Assembly (NCBI GenBank): GCA_046545675.1
Contig: JBKGZI010000027.1
Coordinates: 1-25,655 of the forward strand
Source: CAYLTX01 sp046545675
GTDB lineage: Bacteria; Myxococcota_A; Bradymonadia; Bradymonadales; Bradymonadaceae
DNA: 25,655 nt
Direction: 5' to 3'
Both the position numbers and the translations under genes were made by a program. Position 1 is the first letter of the stretch; every line of letters starts with the position of its first letter. Below are positions 1-6,508 of the stretch, one piece after another. The notes beneath the pieces were generated by a model that saw only the letters and a program-made list of their open reading frames with translations, made no database searches and was not told where the DNA came from.

Positions 1-54
1 CGCGAGGGCGGCCGCACCGTCGGCGCCGGCGTGGTCACCAGCATCATCGAGTAA
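1..54 (+). CDS. tuf: Elongation factor Tu, C-terminal end (partial)
   Basis: The first 17 codons read REGGRTVGAGVVTSIIE followed by TAA, the C-terminus of EF-Tu domain 3, normally ending GAGVV-T-x-IIE. EF-Tu delivers aminoacyl-tRNA to the ribosome. The gene begins upstream of the window. A tuf gene directly before rpsJ fits the usual str operon to S10 operon order. Only the tail is visible, so nothing can be said about the rest of the protein. Confidence 0.93.
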   Translation, partial: REGGRTVGAGVVTSIIE

Positions 55-324
55 GGGTTCAGGGGCGCGGATCCGGGGTCCAGGTGATGGGCTCCGGATC
101 CTCTCAACCCCCCTGGATGGGGCGGTCCCGAGCTGAATTGGAATCCCTCTTGATCTGAGGGGTTCTGTCCTGTAGGGTCCGCGCTCCCGCCTGGAGACAG
201 TTGGGAAGTTTTGAACAGAAGATGGACGCGGCTTCACGCGTTGCACGTCAGCGCCTGAAGTCGCTTTGTTTCACGACCAGATTTATTGTTGCGCCGCTCC
301 GGCTGCGCAGACTCAGGGTGTGTC
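55..324 (+). other. tuf-rpsJ spacer (S10 operon leader)
   Basis: This 270-nt stretch has no credible gene. It holds two hairpins near tuf (69-101 and 142-164) and a short one just before rpsJ (291-308). I found no convincing -35/-10 pair: TTGAAC at 211-216 has no -10 partner at the right distance. In E. coli the S10 leader is the target of L4 feedback, but no resemblance can be claimed here. Confidence 0.5.
69..164 (+). terminator. Possible tuf terminator or leader hairpins
   Basis: GGATCCGG (69-76) pairs with CCGGATCC (94-101), and G-U pairs extend the stem inward. A second stem pairs 142-149 with 157-164 (AATCCCTC with GAGGGGTT). Neither is followed by a T tract, so termination is uncertain. 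They may instead be processing or leader structures of the S10 transcript. Confidence 0.35.
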
Positions 325-633
325 ATGGCTAACGATAAAATTCGCATCAAGCTCAAGGCGTACGATCACACGCTGCTCGACGCCTCGGCTGCCGAGATCG
401 TAGAGACCGCGCAGCGCACCGGCGCCCAGATTTCCGGGCCCGTGCCGCTGCCCACGCGTATTCGTCGCTGGACCGTGCTGCGCGGACCCTTCAAAGACAA
501 GAAGGCCCGCGAGCAATTCGAGATGCGCACCCATAAGCGCCTGCTCGACATCCACGAGCCGACCCAGCAAACCCTCGATGCGCTGATGCGCCTCGATCTT
601 GCGGCCGGCGTGGACGTAGAAATTAAGACCTGA
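325..633 (+). CDS. rpsJ: 30S ribosomal protein S10 (also NusE)
   Basis: The 102-residue product begins MANDKIRIKLKAYDHTLLD and ends DLAAGVDVEIKT, typical of S10 in both length and motifs (KAYDH near residue 10, the RTHKR loop, DIHEPTQQT). S10 sits in the head of the small subunit and, as NusE, joins NusB in antitermination complexes. The ATG at 325 was chosen over an in-frame TTG at 286 because family members start at this Met and AGGGTG (315-320) lies before it. It is the first gene of the S10 operon here. It is followed by rplD rather than rplC, which is unusual. Confidence 0.96.
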   Translation: MANDKIRIKLKAYDHTLLDASAAEIVETAQRTGAQISGPVPLPTRIRRWTVLRGPFKDKKAREQFEMRTHKRLLDIHEPTQQTLDALMRLDLAAGVDVEIKT

Positions 634-744
634 TTTGGCACAGCGCCGCGTCGTCGGACACAGGGTCTGACGCCGGCCGTCCAGATGGCCACATTACTCT
701 TTCGCGCGGTCGAGCCGTAACCAGACCGGCGCAGGAGTCATAAG
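634..744 (+). other. rpsJ-rplD spacer where rplC (L3) is expected
   Basis: In nearly all bacterial S10 operons rplC lies between rpsJ and rplD. Here only 111 nt separate them, and no frame shows L3-like sequence or a broken remnant. The spacer ends with a good ribosome binding site (AGGAG at 732-736) for rplD. Either rplC has moved elsewhere in the genome or it was lost from this assembly. Confidence 0.7.
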
Positions 745-1395
745 ATGAAATTCGACGTTGTTGATCTAAAAAATGAATCGGTCGGCGAGGCTGATCTCGA
801 TGACGCCATCTTCGCCACCCCAGTGCGTGAGCACCTCTTTTGGGAGGTGGTCAACTGGCAACGCGCCCGTCGGCGCTCCGGGACCCACAAGGTAAAGGGT
901 CGCTCGGATGTGCGCGGCGGGGGACGCAAGCCCTGGCGGCAGAAAGGCACCGGCCGCGCCCGTGCCGGCACGATCCGCTCCCCGCTCTGGGTCGGTGGTG
1001 GTATCACCCACGGCCCCAGCCCTCGCGATTACAGCTATCAGATGCCCAAAAAGAAGCGCAAAGCCGCGCTTCGTTCGGCGCTGAGCATGAAGGCCCGCGA
1101 CGGCAAGCTGCGCGTCGTCGACAGCCTCGAGCTCGACGAGATTAAGACCAAGCGAGCTGTCGAAGTATTGCAGGCCCTCGAGGCGCCCAGCGCCCTGGTG
1201 GTCGACGCAACCAGCCGCGACGAAGAGACCAATAAGGTTTCGCACAACGAGACACTTCGACTGTCGGTGCGCAACCTCAAGGACGCCAAGTACCTCGCCT
1301 CGGAGGGCCTCAATGTCGAGGACCTGCTCCGATACGACGTTTTGGTCCTGAGCCAGCAAGCACTCGACCACATCCAAGAGGTCCTGAGCCGATGA
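745..1395 (+). CDS. rplD: 50S ribosomal protein L4
   Basis: This 216-residue L4 has the conserved extended loop GGGRKPWRQKGTGRARAGTIRSPLW in its first half, starting near residue 57; that loop lines the peptide exit tunnel. The globular part ends LVLSQQALDHIQEVLSR. L4 is an early-assembling 23S rRNA binder, and in E. coli it also represses its own operon. AGGAG precedes the ATG. Its stop overlaps the rplW start by 4 nt (ATGA), so the two are probably translationally coupled. Confidence 0.95.
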   Translation: MKFDVVDLKNESVGEADLDDAIFATPVREHLFWEVVNWQRARRRSGTHKVKGRSDVRGGGRKPWRQKGTGRARAGTIRSPLWVGGGITHGPSPRDYSYQMPKKKRKAALRSALSMKARDGKLRVVDSLELDEIKTKRAVEVLQALEAPSALVVDATSRDEETNKVSHNETLRLSVRNLKDAKYLASEGLNVEDLLRYDVLVLSQQALDHIQEVLSR

Positions 1396-1709
1396 GTAAT
1401 CAATACGACATCATCATTCGCCCGGTGATGACCGAAAAAAGTCAGCTCCTCGAGATGGAGGAGAATAAAGTGACTTTCCGGGTGAAATTCGAAGCTAATA
1501 AGCCCCAGATCAAAGAGGCCGTCCAGCGGCTCTTCGACGTCAAAGTCGACGCGGTCAATACGATGATCATGCCCGGCAAGCCCAAGCGTGTGGGCCGGTT
1601 CTTCGGCCGCCGCAAGGCCTGGAAGAAGGCCATCGTGCAGCTTGCCGAAGGCGAGATGATCGACTTTTATGCGCTCGAAGGCCCCGGTGAAGAACACGGC
1701 GTGGTCTAA
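1392..1709 (+). CDS. rplW: 50S ribosomal protein L23
   Basis: The 105-residue product has the L23 signature: IIIRPVMTEKS near the N-terminus, then VKVDAVNTMIMPGKPKRVGR and FGRRKAWKKAIVQL. L23 lies at the exit of the peptide tunnel and is the docking site for trigger factor and SRP. Its start codon overlaps the rplD stop. A 67-nt spacer with a hairpin follows before rplB. Confidence 0.95.
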   Translation: MSNQYDIIIRPVMTEKSQLLEMEENKVTFRVKFEANKPQIKEAVQRLFDVKVDAVNTMIMPGKPKRVGRFFGRRKAWKKAIVQLAEGEMIDFYALEGPGEEHGVV

Positions 1710-1736
1710 GACTGGCTTACGAGATTTCTAGCTCCT

Positions 1737-1757
1737 CGGGGCGGCACGGCCGCCTCG
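1737..1757 (+). other. Hairpin in rplW-rplB spacer
   Basis: CGGGGCGGC (1737-1745) pairs with GCCGCCTCG (1749-1757) around a 3-nt loop, with one G-U pair. It lies 19 nt before rplB and has no T tract, so it is more likely a processing, stability or translational element than a terminator. Confidence 0.45.
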
Positions 1758-1776
1758 CAGCGAGGGAGACGAGAAG

Positions 1777-2613
1777 ATGGCAACAAAAGGATTTAAACCG
1801 ACAGCACCGGGACGTCGCTTTGCGCGTCTGCAGGATTTCAACGAGGTGACCAAAGGTCAGCCCGAGGAAAGCCTGACCGGTCCCCTGACCAGAAGCGGTG
1901 GTCGCAATAATAAAGGTCGCATGACGGTTCGCCGTCGTGGTGGTGGGCATAAGCGCCGCTATCGCACGATCGACTTCAAGCGTGACAAGATCGGCGTACC
2001 GGCCAAGATCGCCTCGATCGAATACGATCCGAACCGCTCGGCGTTTATCGCGCTGCTGAACTACGCGGACGGCGAGAAGCGCTACATCCTGGCCCCTCAA
2101 AAGGTACGGGTCGGCGACGAACTTCTCTCCAGTAGCCAAGCCGACATCACCCCCGGCAATGCGCTCAAACTCAGGCATATGCCCGTTGGCACGGTCGTGC
2201 ACAACGTGGAGATGAAGCCGGGCAAGGGCGGGCAGATGGCCCGTTCGGCCGGCTGCTGGGCGCAGTTGATGGCCAAAGAGCAAAAGTACGGCCTGCTCAA
2301 GCTTCCCTCCGGCGAGCTTCGCCGAGTGTTGCTGGACTGCCGTGCCACGGTCGGTGCGGTCAGCAACCCCGAGCACGAGAACGTCGCCCTGGGCAAAGCG
2401 GGGCGATCCCGTTGGCTCGGGCGTCGTCCCAGCGTGCGCGGCGTGGCGATGAACCCGGTCGACCACCCTCACGGTGGTGGCGAGGGACGCACCGCCGGTG
2501 GCCGTCACCCGGTTACGCCGTGGGGTAAAGGGACCAAAGGTCTCAAGACCCGCAAGAATAAGCGCACCGACAAATTCATCAGTCGTCGGCGCAAACAGAA
2601 GAAGAAAGGTTGA
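1777..2613 (+). CDS. rplB: 50S ribosomal protein L2
   Basis: The 278-residue product matches L2 over its full length. The RNA-binding OB/SH3 region includes SGGRNNKGRMTVRRRGGGHKR (about 40-60). The C-terminal loop NPVDHPHGGGEGR (about 226-238) carries the conserved His (H230) near the peptidyl transferase centre, and the tail is Lys-rich. L2 is needed for subunit association and peptide bond formation. The ATG follows GAGGGAGACGAGAAG, which contains the ribosome binding site. Confidence 0.97.
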   Translation: MATKGFKPTAPGRRFARLQDFNEVTKGQPEESLTGPLTRSGGRNNKGRMTVRRRGGGHKRRYRTIDFKRDKIGVPAKIASIEYDPNRSAFIALLNYADGEKRYILAPQKVRVGDELLSSSQADITPGNALKLRHMPVGTVVHNVEMKPGKGGQMARSAGCWAQLMAKEQKYGLLKLPSGELRRVLLDCRATVGAVSNPEHENVALGKAGRSRWLGRRPSVRGVAMNPVDHPHGGGEGRTAGGRHPVTPWGKGTKGLKTRKNKRTDKFISRRRKQKKKG

Positions 2614-2664
2614 GTTGACGGCGGCCTCCTTCGGGAGGCTGCCCCGACCACGCAGGAGATACAC

Positions 2665-2949
2665 GTGCCAAGATCAATTAAGAAGGGCCCATTCGTAGAC
2701 GATAGCATCCTCAAGAAGGTGCGAAAGGCCAAAGAGACCGGTGATCGCCGCGCCATCAAGACGTGGAGCCGACGATCGATGATCGTGCCGGAGTTTGTGG
2801 GAATGACCTTCGCGGTGCACAACGGCCGCGAATTCGTCCCCGTCTTCGTCACCGAGAATATGGTCGGCCACAAGCTCGGCGAATTTGCGCCCACTCGGAC
2901 CTTCTACGGTCATATGACCGACAAGAAGTCGATGGTGCGTGGCCGGTAG
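2665..2949 (+). CDS. rpsS: 30S ribosomal protein S19
   Basis: The 94-residue S19 starts with GTG (PRSIKKGPFVD) behind CAGGAGAT (2653-2660). Conserved parts are KKGPFVDDSILKKV, TWSRRSMIVPEFVG and LGEFAPTRTFYGH. S19 sits in the 30S head, contacts S13 and takes part in the B1a intersubunit bridge region. The following spacer to rplV is unusually long (178 nt). Confidence 0.96.
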   Translation: MPRSIKKGPFVDDSILKKVRKAKETGDRRAIKTWSRRSMIVPEFVGMTFAVHNGREFVPVFVTENMVGHKLGEFAPTRTFYGHMTDKKSMVRGR

Positions 2950-2963
2950 ACGCCAGCGGTTAA

Positions 2964-3029
2964 GAGGTTGAGCGGTTCAGATGTTTGCCCGGCGGCACCA
3001 GTGCCGCGGGCCGAACATCTCAACCCCTC
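2964..3029 (+). other. Long imperfect palindrome in rpsS-rplV spacer
   Basis: Nested arms form one hairpin of about 60 nt. The loop-proximal stem is GCGGCAC (2992-2998) with GTGCCGC (3001-3007). The middle stem is AGATGTT (2979-2985) with AACATCT (3014-3020). An outer stem pairs GGTTGA (2966-2971) with TCAACC (3020-3025). There is no T tract after it. It splits the S10 operon between rpsS and rplV and may protect or process the transcript. Confidence 0.6.
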
Positions 3030-3058
3030 AGCTTCTCAGCCCCAAGAATCGCCGACCC

Positions 3059-3110
3059 GCCCACGTGGGCAGGTGCGGTTCATACACTTGATTTAACAGC
3101 TCAAATTATA
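3059..3110 (+). promoter_or_regulatory. 12-bp palindrome and A+T-rich patch before rplV
   Basis: GCCCACGTGGGC (3059-3070) is a perfect palindrome, a shape often bound by dimeric proteins. An A+T-rich stretch follows (3079-3110) that includes TTGATT (3088-3093) and TATACG (3107-3112). Their 13-nt spacing is too short for a standard sigma-70 promoter, so an internal promoter before rplV is possible but weakly supported. Confidence 0.3.
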
Positions 3111-3127
3111 CGAGTTGGGTTAGAGTC

Positions 3128-3490
3128 ATGAGCAATAACAAGAAAAATCATCGGGCCAATACGGCCTCGGCTCGCAACGTGAGCATTGCGCCGCAAAAGG
3201 CTCGGCCGGTCATCGACCTGGTGCGAAACAAGCCGATCCTGGAGGCGCTCGACATTCTGCAGTTTACGCAGAAAAAGGCCGCGCCGATCATCGCCAAGGT
3301 GATTGAGTCGGCGTTGCATAACGTCGAGCACAGCGAGGAATTGGACTGGGACGTCGACGACTTGGTCGTCGCCCAGGCCTATATCAACGAGGGTCCAACG
3401 CTTCGCCGCTTCAAGCCGCGGGCGATGGGACGCGCCACTCGAATCAATAAGCGAACCAGTCACATCACCGTGGTGCTCGAACCGCGTTGA
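3128..3490 (+). CDS. rplV: 50S ribosomal protein L22
   Basis: The 120-residue L22 shows ARNVSIAPQKARPVIDLVRNK, the helix KKAAPIIAKVIESALHNVEH, and the tunnel-lining hairpin region GPTLRRFKPRAMGRATRINKRTSHI (roughly 90-114), whose tip in other bacteria affects macrolide binding. It begins with ATG 178 nt after rpsS. GGGTTAGAG at 3117-3125 supplies only a weak ribosome binding site. Confidence 0.96.
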   Translation: MSNNKKNHRANTASARNVSIAPQKARPVIDLVRNKPILEALDILQFTQKKAAPIIAKVIESALHNVEHSEELDWDVDDLVVAQAYINEGPTLRRFKPRAMGRATRINKRTSHITVVLEPR

Positions 3491-3538
3491 GCAGGTGTGT
3501 CCGTCAGGACCCCTGTTTAGAGCCTCTAGGAGGTCGTT

Positions 3539-4180
3539 TTGGGTCAGAAAGTACATCCAACAGGATTTCGTCTCGGAATCATTCGGCCATGGACGTCGAA
3601 GTGGTATGCCGAGAAAAATTATTCGGATTGGCTGCATGAGGATCTCCGCATCAAGGAGTACCTCTACAACCGCTTGCAGCATACCGGTGTGAGTAACATC
3701 GAGATCGAGCGGATGGCCAAGAAGGTCAAGGTCACCATCCACACCGCCAAGCCGGGGATCGTGATCGGCAAGCGCGGCAGTGGCATCGAAGATCTCAAGG
3801 CGGATCTGCAAAGCGAGACCGACTGCGAGATCTTCCTGAATATCCAGGAAGTCCGCAAAGCCGAGCTCGACGCCAAATTGGTCGCCGAGGGCATCGCCAC
3901 TCAGCTCGAGCGGCGCGTCAGCTTCCGCCGGGCGATGAAGAAGGCGGTGCAGACGGCGATGAAATTCGGCGCCAAGGGCATCCGCGTCAATTGCGCCGGA
4001 CGTCTCGGTGGCGCCGATATGGGCCGTCGCGAGTGGTACCTCGAAGGTCGCGTCCCGCTGCACACGCTGCGCGCGGACATCGACTATGGCCTCGCGGAGG
4101 CCATGACCACCTATGGCATCATCGGCGTCAAAGTCTGGATCTTCAAAGGCGAAGTTCTCGAGGCTGAAGCTAGATTTTAA
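3539..4180 (+). CDS. rpsC: 30S ribosomal protein S3
   Basis: The 213-residue S3 starts with TTG (GQKVHPTGFRLG), placed 5 nt after a perfect AGGAGG (3528-3533), which decides the start. A type II KH domain carries the GKRG loop (77-80), and the C-terminal domain contains VNCAGRLGGADMGRREWYLEGRVPLHTLRADIDY. S3 lies at the mRNA entry channel and takes part in mRNA unwinding. Length is close to the usual 210-235. Confidence 0.96.
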   Translation: MGQKVHPTGFRLGIIRPWTSKWYAEKNYSDWLHEDLRIKEYLYNRLQHTGVSNIEIERMAKKVKVTIHTAKPGIVIGKRGSGIEDLKADLQSETDCEIFLNIQEVRKAELDAKLVAEGIATQLERRVSFRRAMKKAVQTAMKFGAKGIRVNCAGRLGGADMGRREWYLEGRVPLHTLRADIDYGLAEAMTTYGIIGVKVWIFKGEVLEAEARF

Positions 4181-4225
4181 TAGCCGCCCGGCTCGCCAAG
4201 CGGGTCGCGCGACAAGGAGTTCATC

Positions 4226-4642
4226 ATGTTGAGTCCCAAGAGAGTTCGGTGGCGCAAGCGCCAAAAAGGCCGAATGAAAGGCAAGGCCTACCGAGGCAGC
4301 AAGCTGGCCTTCGGTAAGTTTGGCCTGGTGGCCATGGCGCCCCATCGCATCACCGCCCGCCAAATCGAGTCGGCGCGTATTGCGATGAACCGCTACATCC
4401 GCAGGCAGGGCAAGATCTGGATTCGGATCTTTCCCGACAAGCCGGTCACCAAAAAGCCCGCGGAAGTTCGCATGGGTAAAGGTAAAGGCGCGACCGAAGA
4501 TTGGGTGGCCGTGGTCAAGCCCGGCCGCATCCTCTTCGAGATGGACGGCGTTCCCCGTGAAGTGGCCGAAGAGGCCTTCCGGCTCGCCAGCCACAAGCTG
4601 CCCATCAAGACCAAATTCGCGGTGCGAGGAGAAACGCTATGA
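4226..4642 (+). CDS. rplP: 50S ribosomal protein L16
   Basis: The 138-residue L16 has the conserved start MLSPKRVRWRKRQKGRMKG, the central RITARQIESARIAMNRYIRR, and the MGKGKG motif near residue 91. L16 binds 23S rRNA near the A-site tRNA and is a late-assembling, functionally important protein. AAGGAG (4214-4219) precedes the ATG. The stop overlaps the rpmC start by 4 nt. Confidence 0.97.
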   Translation: MLSPKRVRWRKRQKGRMKGKAYRGSKLAFGKFGLVAMAPHRITARQIESARIAMNRYIRRQGKIWIRIFPDKPVTKKPAEVRMGKGKGATEDWVAVVKPGRILFEMDGVPREVAEEAFRLASHKLPIKTKFAVRGETL

Positions 4643-4839
4643 AAGCCGCCGAACTTAGAGACAAAAGCGACGACGAGTTGCGCGACCTCGAGCGCCAGAT
4701 GCGTGACGAGTTGTTCCGGTTGAAGATGAAGCATTTCACCGGCCAGCTCCAAAACGTCTCCGACCTGCGTTCGCGAAAGCGTGACGTGGCTCGCGTCAAG
4801 ACCGTTTTGCGCGAGCGAGAGCTGGAAGCCGGCCAATAA
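4639..4839 (+). CDS. rpmC: 50S ribosomal protein L29
   Basis: The 66-residue L29 forms two helices: KAAELRDKSDDELRDLERQMRDELFRLKMKH and NVSDLRSRKRDVARVKTVLRERE. It sits near the tunnel exit next to L23. Its ATG overlaps the rplP TGA (ATGA), implying coupling. A 113-nt spacer follows, where most bacteria place rpsQ immediately after. Confidence 0.95.
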   Translation: MKAAELRDKSDDELRDLERQMRDELFRLKMKHFTGQLQNVSDLRSRKRDVARVKTVLRERELEAGQ

Positions 4840-4952
4840 TTGCCCGCTCGACCAGCCCAGCGCGCACCAGAGTATAACCGATCTAGCGGAAGGCGTCGGA
4901 CCGCCGGCCGGCCACCAGCCGGCTGCGGACACCGCCGACCAGGAGAATATTT

Positions 4953-5231
4953 ATGACCGAAGAGACGCAAGAGGGTAGGGGTCGCACCAAGACCCGCGTC
5001 GGAGAGGTCGTCAGCGACAAGATGCAGAAGACCATCGTCGTGGCGGTCACCCGACAGTATATGCACCCGAAATATAAGAAGTACGTTCGCAAGCAAAAGC
5101 GCTACAAGGTACACGACGAAGAAAACGAGTGCCGCAGCGGTGACCGGGTCTTGATCGAAGAGACGCGTCCCCTGTCGAAGCAGAAGCGCTGGAAGCTCAA
5201 AGAAATCATCGAGAAGGCACCCGTGGTCTGA
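4953..5231 (+). CDS. rpsQ: 30S ribosomal protein S17
   Basis: The 92-residue S17 has an OB fold with VGEVVSDKMQKTIVVAV, the loop HPKYKKYVRKQKRYKVHDE and GDRVLIEETRPLSKQKRWKL. It carries about ten extra polar N-terminal residues (MTEETQEGRG) compared with compact homologues. S17 is a primary 16S rRNA binder in the 5' domain. The ATG follows CCAGGAG (4939-4945). Confidence 0.95.
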   Translation: MTEETQEGRGRTKTRVGEVVSDKMQKTIVVAVTRQYMHPKYKKYVRKQKRYKVHDEENECRSGDRVLIEETRPLSKQKRWKLKEIIEKAPVV

Positions 5232-5376
5232 GCTTCTCGGGCGCGGTTGGTCCGCAGTCGGCGATGACGCCGGCGCAGGCCCAAACGCGCCAGGAGTGGC
5301 TCATCTGCCGGAGGACGTCCCCGCACCCTAAGGCGGCGGCGCCGGCCGACGCCGGGTTGTCCAGACGAGGTCGAAA
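5232..5376 (+). other. rpsQ-rplN spacer
   Basis: This 145-nt G+C-rich gap falls at the classical boundary between the S10 and spc operons. In E. coli a promoter lies here. I see no good -35/-10 pair and no terminator, only G+C-rich segments able to fold, such as the run of GGCGGCGGCGCCGGCC around 5332-5347. The two operons may simply be read through. Confidence 0.4.
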
Positions 5377-5745
5377 ATGATTCAGATGCAAAGCAAATTG
5401 GCGGTCGCGGACAACTCCGGGGCCAAGCGGGTCCAGTGCATCAAGGTGCTCGGCGGCTCGAAGCGTCGCTACGCATCGATCGGCGACGAGATCATCGTGT
5501 CGGTCAAAGAAGCCCTACCCAACTCCAAGGTGCGAAAAGGCGACGTCGAGCGTGCCGTGGTGGTACGTACGCGCAAAGAGATTACGCGCGCCGATGGAAC
5601 CTATATTCGCTTCGACGATAACGCGGCGGTGCTCGTCGATAAATTGGGCCAGCCGCTGGGTACGCGCATCTTCGGGCCGGTGGCTCGTGAGCTGCGCGGC
5701 CGCAACTACATGAAGATCGTCAGCCTGGCGCCCGAGGTTCTTTGA
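5377..5745 (+). CDS. rplN: 50S ribosomal protein L14
   Basis: The 122-residue L14 starts MIQMQSKLAVADNSGAKRVQCIKVLGG and contains the family signature for internal strands GDVERAVVVRTRKE, ending FGPVARELRGRNYMKIVSLAPEVL. L14 lies at the subunit interface and contacts 16S rRNA. It is the first gene of the spc part of the cluster. Confidence 0.97.
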   Translation: MIQMQSKLAVADNSGAKRVQCIKVLGGSKRRYASIGDEIIVSVKEALPNSKVRKGDVERAVVVRTRKEITRADGTYIRFDDNAAVLVDKLGQPLGTRIFGPVARELRGRNYMKIVSLAPEVL

Positions 5746-5797
5746 GCCCGCGCCGCTCGACGATCGACAAACCGTTTCGAGACTTTGGAGTTGTCAG

Positions 5798-6193
5798 ATG
5801 CATGTGAAGAAAGGAGACAATGTGATCGTCCTGTCCGGGAAGGACCGCGGCTTCCGCGGTGAGATCCTGGCGGTCGATCCCGACAAGGGCCGAGTCAAAG
5901 TGGCTCGCCGTAATATGGTGACCAAGCACCGCGCCCCCAACCCGCTGACCGGTGAGGCCGGCGCGCGCGTCGAAGTCGAGGGGTGGATTCACGCCTCGAA
6001 CGTCGCGCTGTATAGCGAAGAGCGCGACGGGCCGGTACGCACCGGCCGCAAGTTCGTCGGCAAGGGCGGCGAGTTGCACGACAGCAAGCAAGATGCGGCG
6101 GCGAGTTTCGGCGACGACGCTCCCGCGCGAATCCAAAAGGTGCGGGTGGGCAAGCAGACCGGCGAAGTGTTCGACGAGATCAAGTCGGCCTGA
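5798..6193 (+). CDS. rplX: 50S ribosomal protein L24 with extended C-terminal region
   Basis: The KOW motif is clear (KKGDNVIVLSGKDRGFRGEIL, residues 4-24), followed by the conserved NMVTKHRAPNP and HASNVALYS. The product is 131 aa, while most bacterial L24 proteins are about 102-108. The extra roughly 30 residues lie between about 75 and 110 (rich in G, D, K), before the usual end RIQKVRVGKQTGEVFDEI. L24 initiates 50S assembly and sits near the tunnel exit. The reading frame is intact, so the insert looks real rather than a frameshift. Confidence 0.95.
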   Translation: MHVKKGDNVIVLSGKDRGFRGEILAVDPDKGRVKVARRNMVTKHRAPNPLTGEAGARVEVEGWIHASNVALYSEERDGPVRTGRKFVGKGGELHDSKQDAAASFGDDAPARIQKVRVGKQTGEVFDEIKSA

Positions 6194-6220
6194 GCCCGAG
6201 CCCGAAGAGCCCAGCCTAGC

Positions 6221-6249
6221 TTGACACTCATAGTTGGGTCCGCTAGGAA
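6221..6249 (+). promoter_or_regulatory. Predicted promoter for rplE leader
   Basis: A perfect TTGACA (6221-6226) is followed after 17 nt by TAGGAA (6244-6249). The same pair and spacing, TTGACA-N17-TAGGAAT, is found before the TetR regulator at 20895, which supports it as a promoter type of this organism. It would start a transcript of about 290 nt before rplE. Confidence 0.45.
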
Positions 6250-6316
6250 TGCCCACCCCTTGGCACGGGTCGCTTGTCAGCCGCCTGTAGCGACACGCGA
6301 GAAGGCCACTTTTAGA

Positions 6317-6348
6317 GACCGGTCAATCGACGATTGATCAGACCGGTC
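6317..6348 (+). promoter_or_regulatory. Attenuator hairpin A (anti-antiterminator)
   Basis: GACCGG (6317-6322) pairs with CCGGTC (6343-6348), and TCAATCG (6323-6329) pairs with CGATTGA (6331-6337), leaving TCAGA bulged on the 3' side. Its 3' arm overlaps the segment 6342-6353 that can form the antiterminator, so the two cannot coexist. Confidence 0.55.
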
Positions 6349-6434
6349 GTCGGCCCCAGCGGCCGGCCAAAGGCCAGGTCATCTCGCATCCATTCGCGAG
6401 GAAAACTGAGAGACGCCCCGCGCCCGACGACGGT
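6342..6434 (+). promoter_or_regulatory. Candidate antiterminator helix
   Basis: ACC-G-GTCGTCGG (6342-6353) pairs with CCGACGACGGT (6424-6434) as an 11-bp helix with G6345 bulged. It uses 7 nt of hairpin A's 3' arm and 7 nt of the terminator's 5' arm. Formation would prevent the terminator stem. A small hairpin (6383-6400) sits in the intervening loop. Confidence 0.5.
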
Positions 6435-6455
6435 GCCATGCATCGTCGATTTTTT
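6428..6455 (+). terminator. Intrinsic terminator upstream of rplE
   Basis: CGACGGTGC (6428-6436) pairs with GCATCGTCG (6440-6448) as a 9-bp stem with one G-U pair and a CAT loop. It is followed by A and six T residues (6450-6455). This has the features of a Rho-independent terminator inside a ribosomal protein operon, about 100 nt before rplE. Confidence 0.65.
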
Positions 6456-6480
6456 GTGATGGGAGCCAGAACCACTATTG

Positions 6481-6508
6481 GTGCACCGGCTATGATGGCC
6501 GAGTGCAC
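6481..6508 (+). promoter_or_regulatory. Hairpin with bulged A before rplE
   Basis: GTGCACCGGC (6481-6490) pairs with GCCG-A-GTGCAC (6498-6508), a 10-bp stem with a single bulged A6502 and a 7-nt loop. It ends 45 nt before the rplE start. In E. coli S8 represses the spc operon by binding a 16S-like hairpin at the rplE start. This hairpin is a candidate for such a target, by position and by its bulged A only. Confidence 0.4.

Noticed and set aside
634..744. Remnant of rplC
   Set aside because: No frame in the spacer shows any L3 motif; it is an absence, not a pseudogene.
3088..3112. Standard sigma-70 promoter before rplV
   Set aside because: TTGATT and TATACG are only 13 nt apart, so I keep it as a weak regulatory note, not a promoter call.
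3101..4594. 497-codon open frame on the minus strand
   Set aside because: It lies antisense to rplV, rpsC and rplP, which are unmistakable. Long antisense frames are common in G+C-rich codon usage, and the translation shows no domain.
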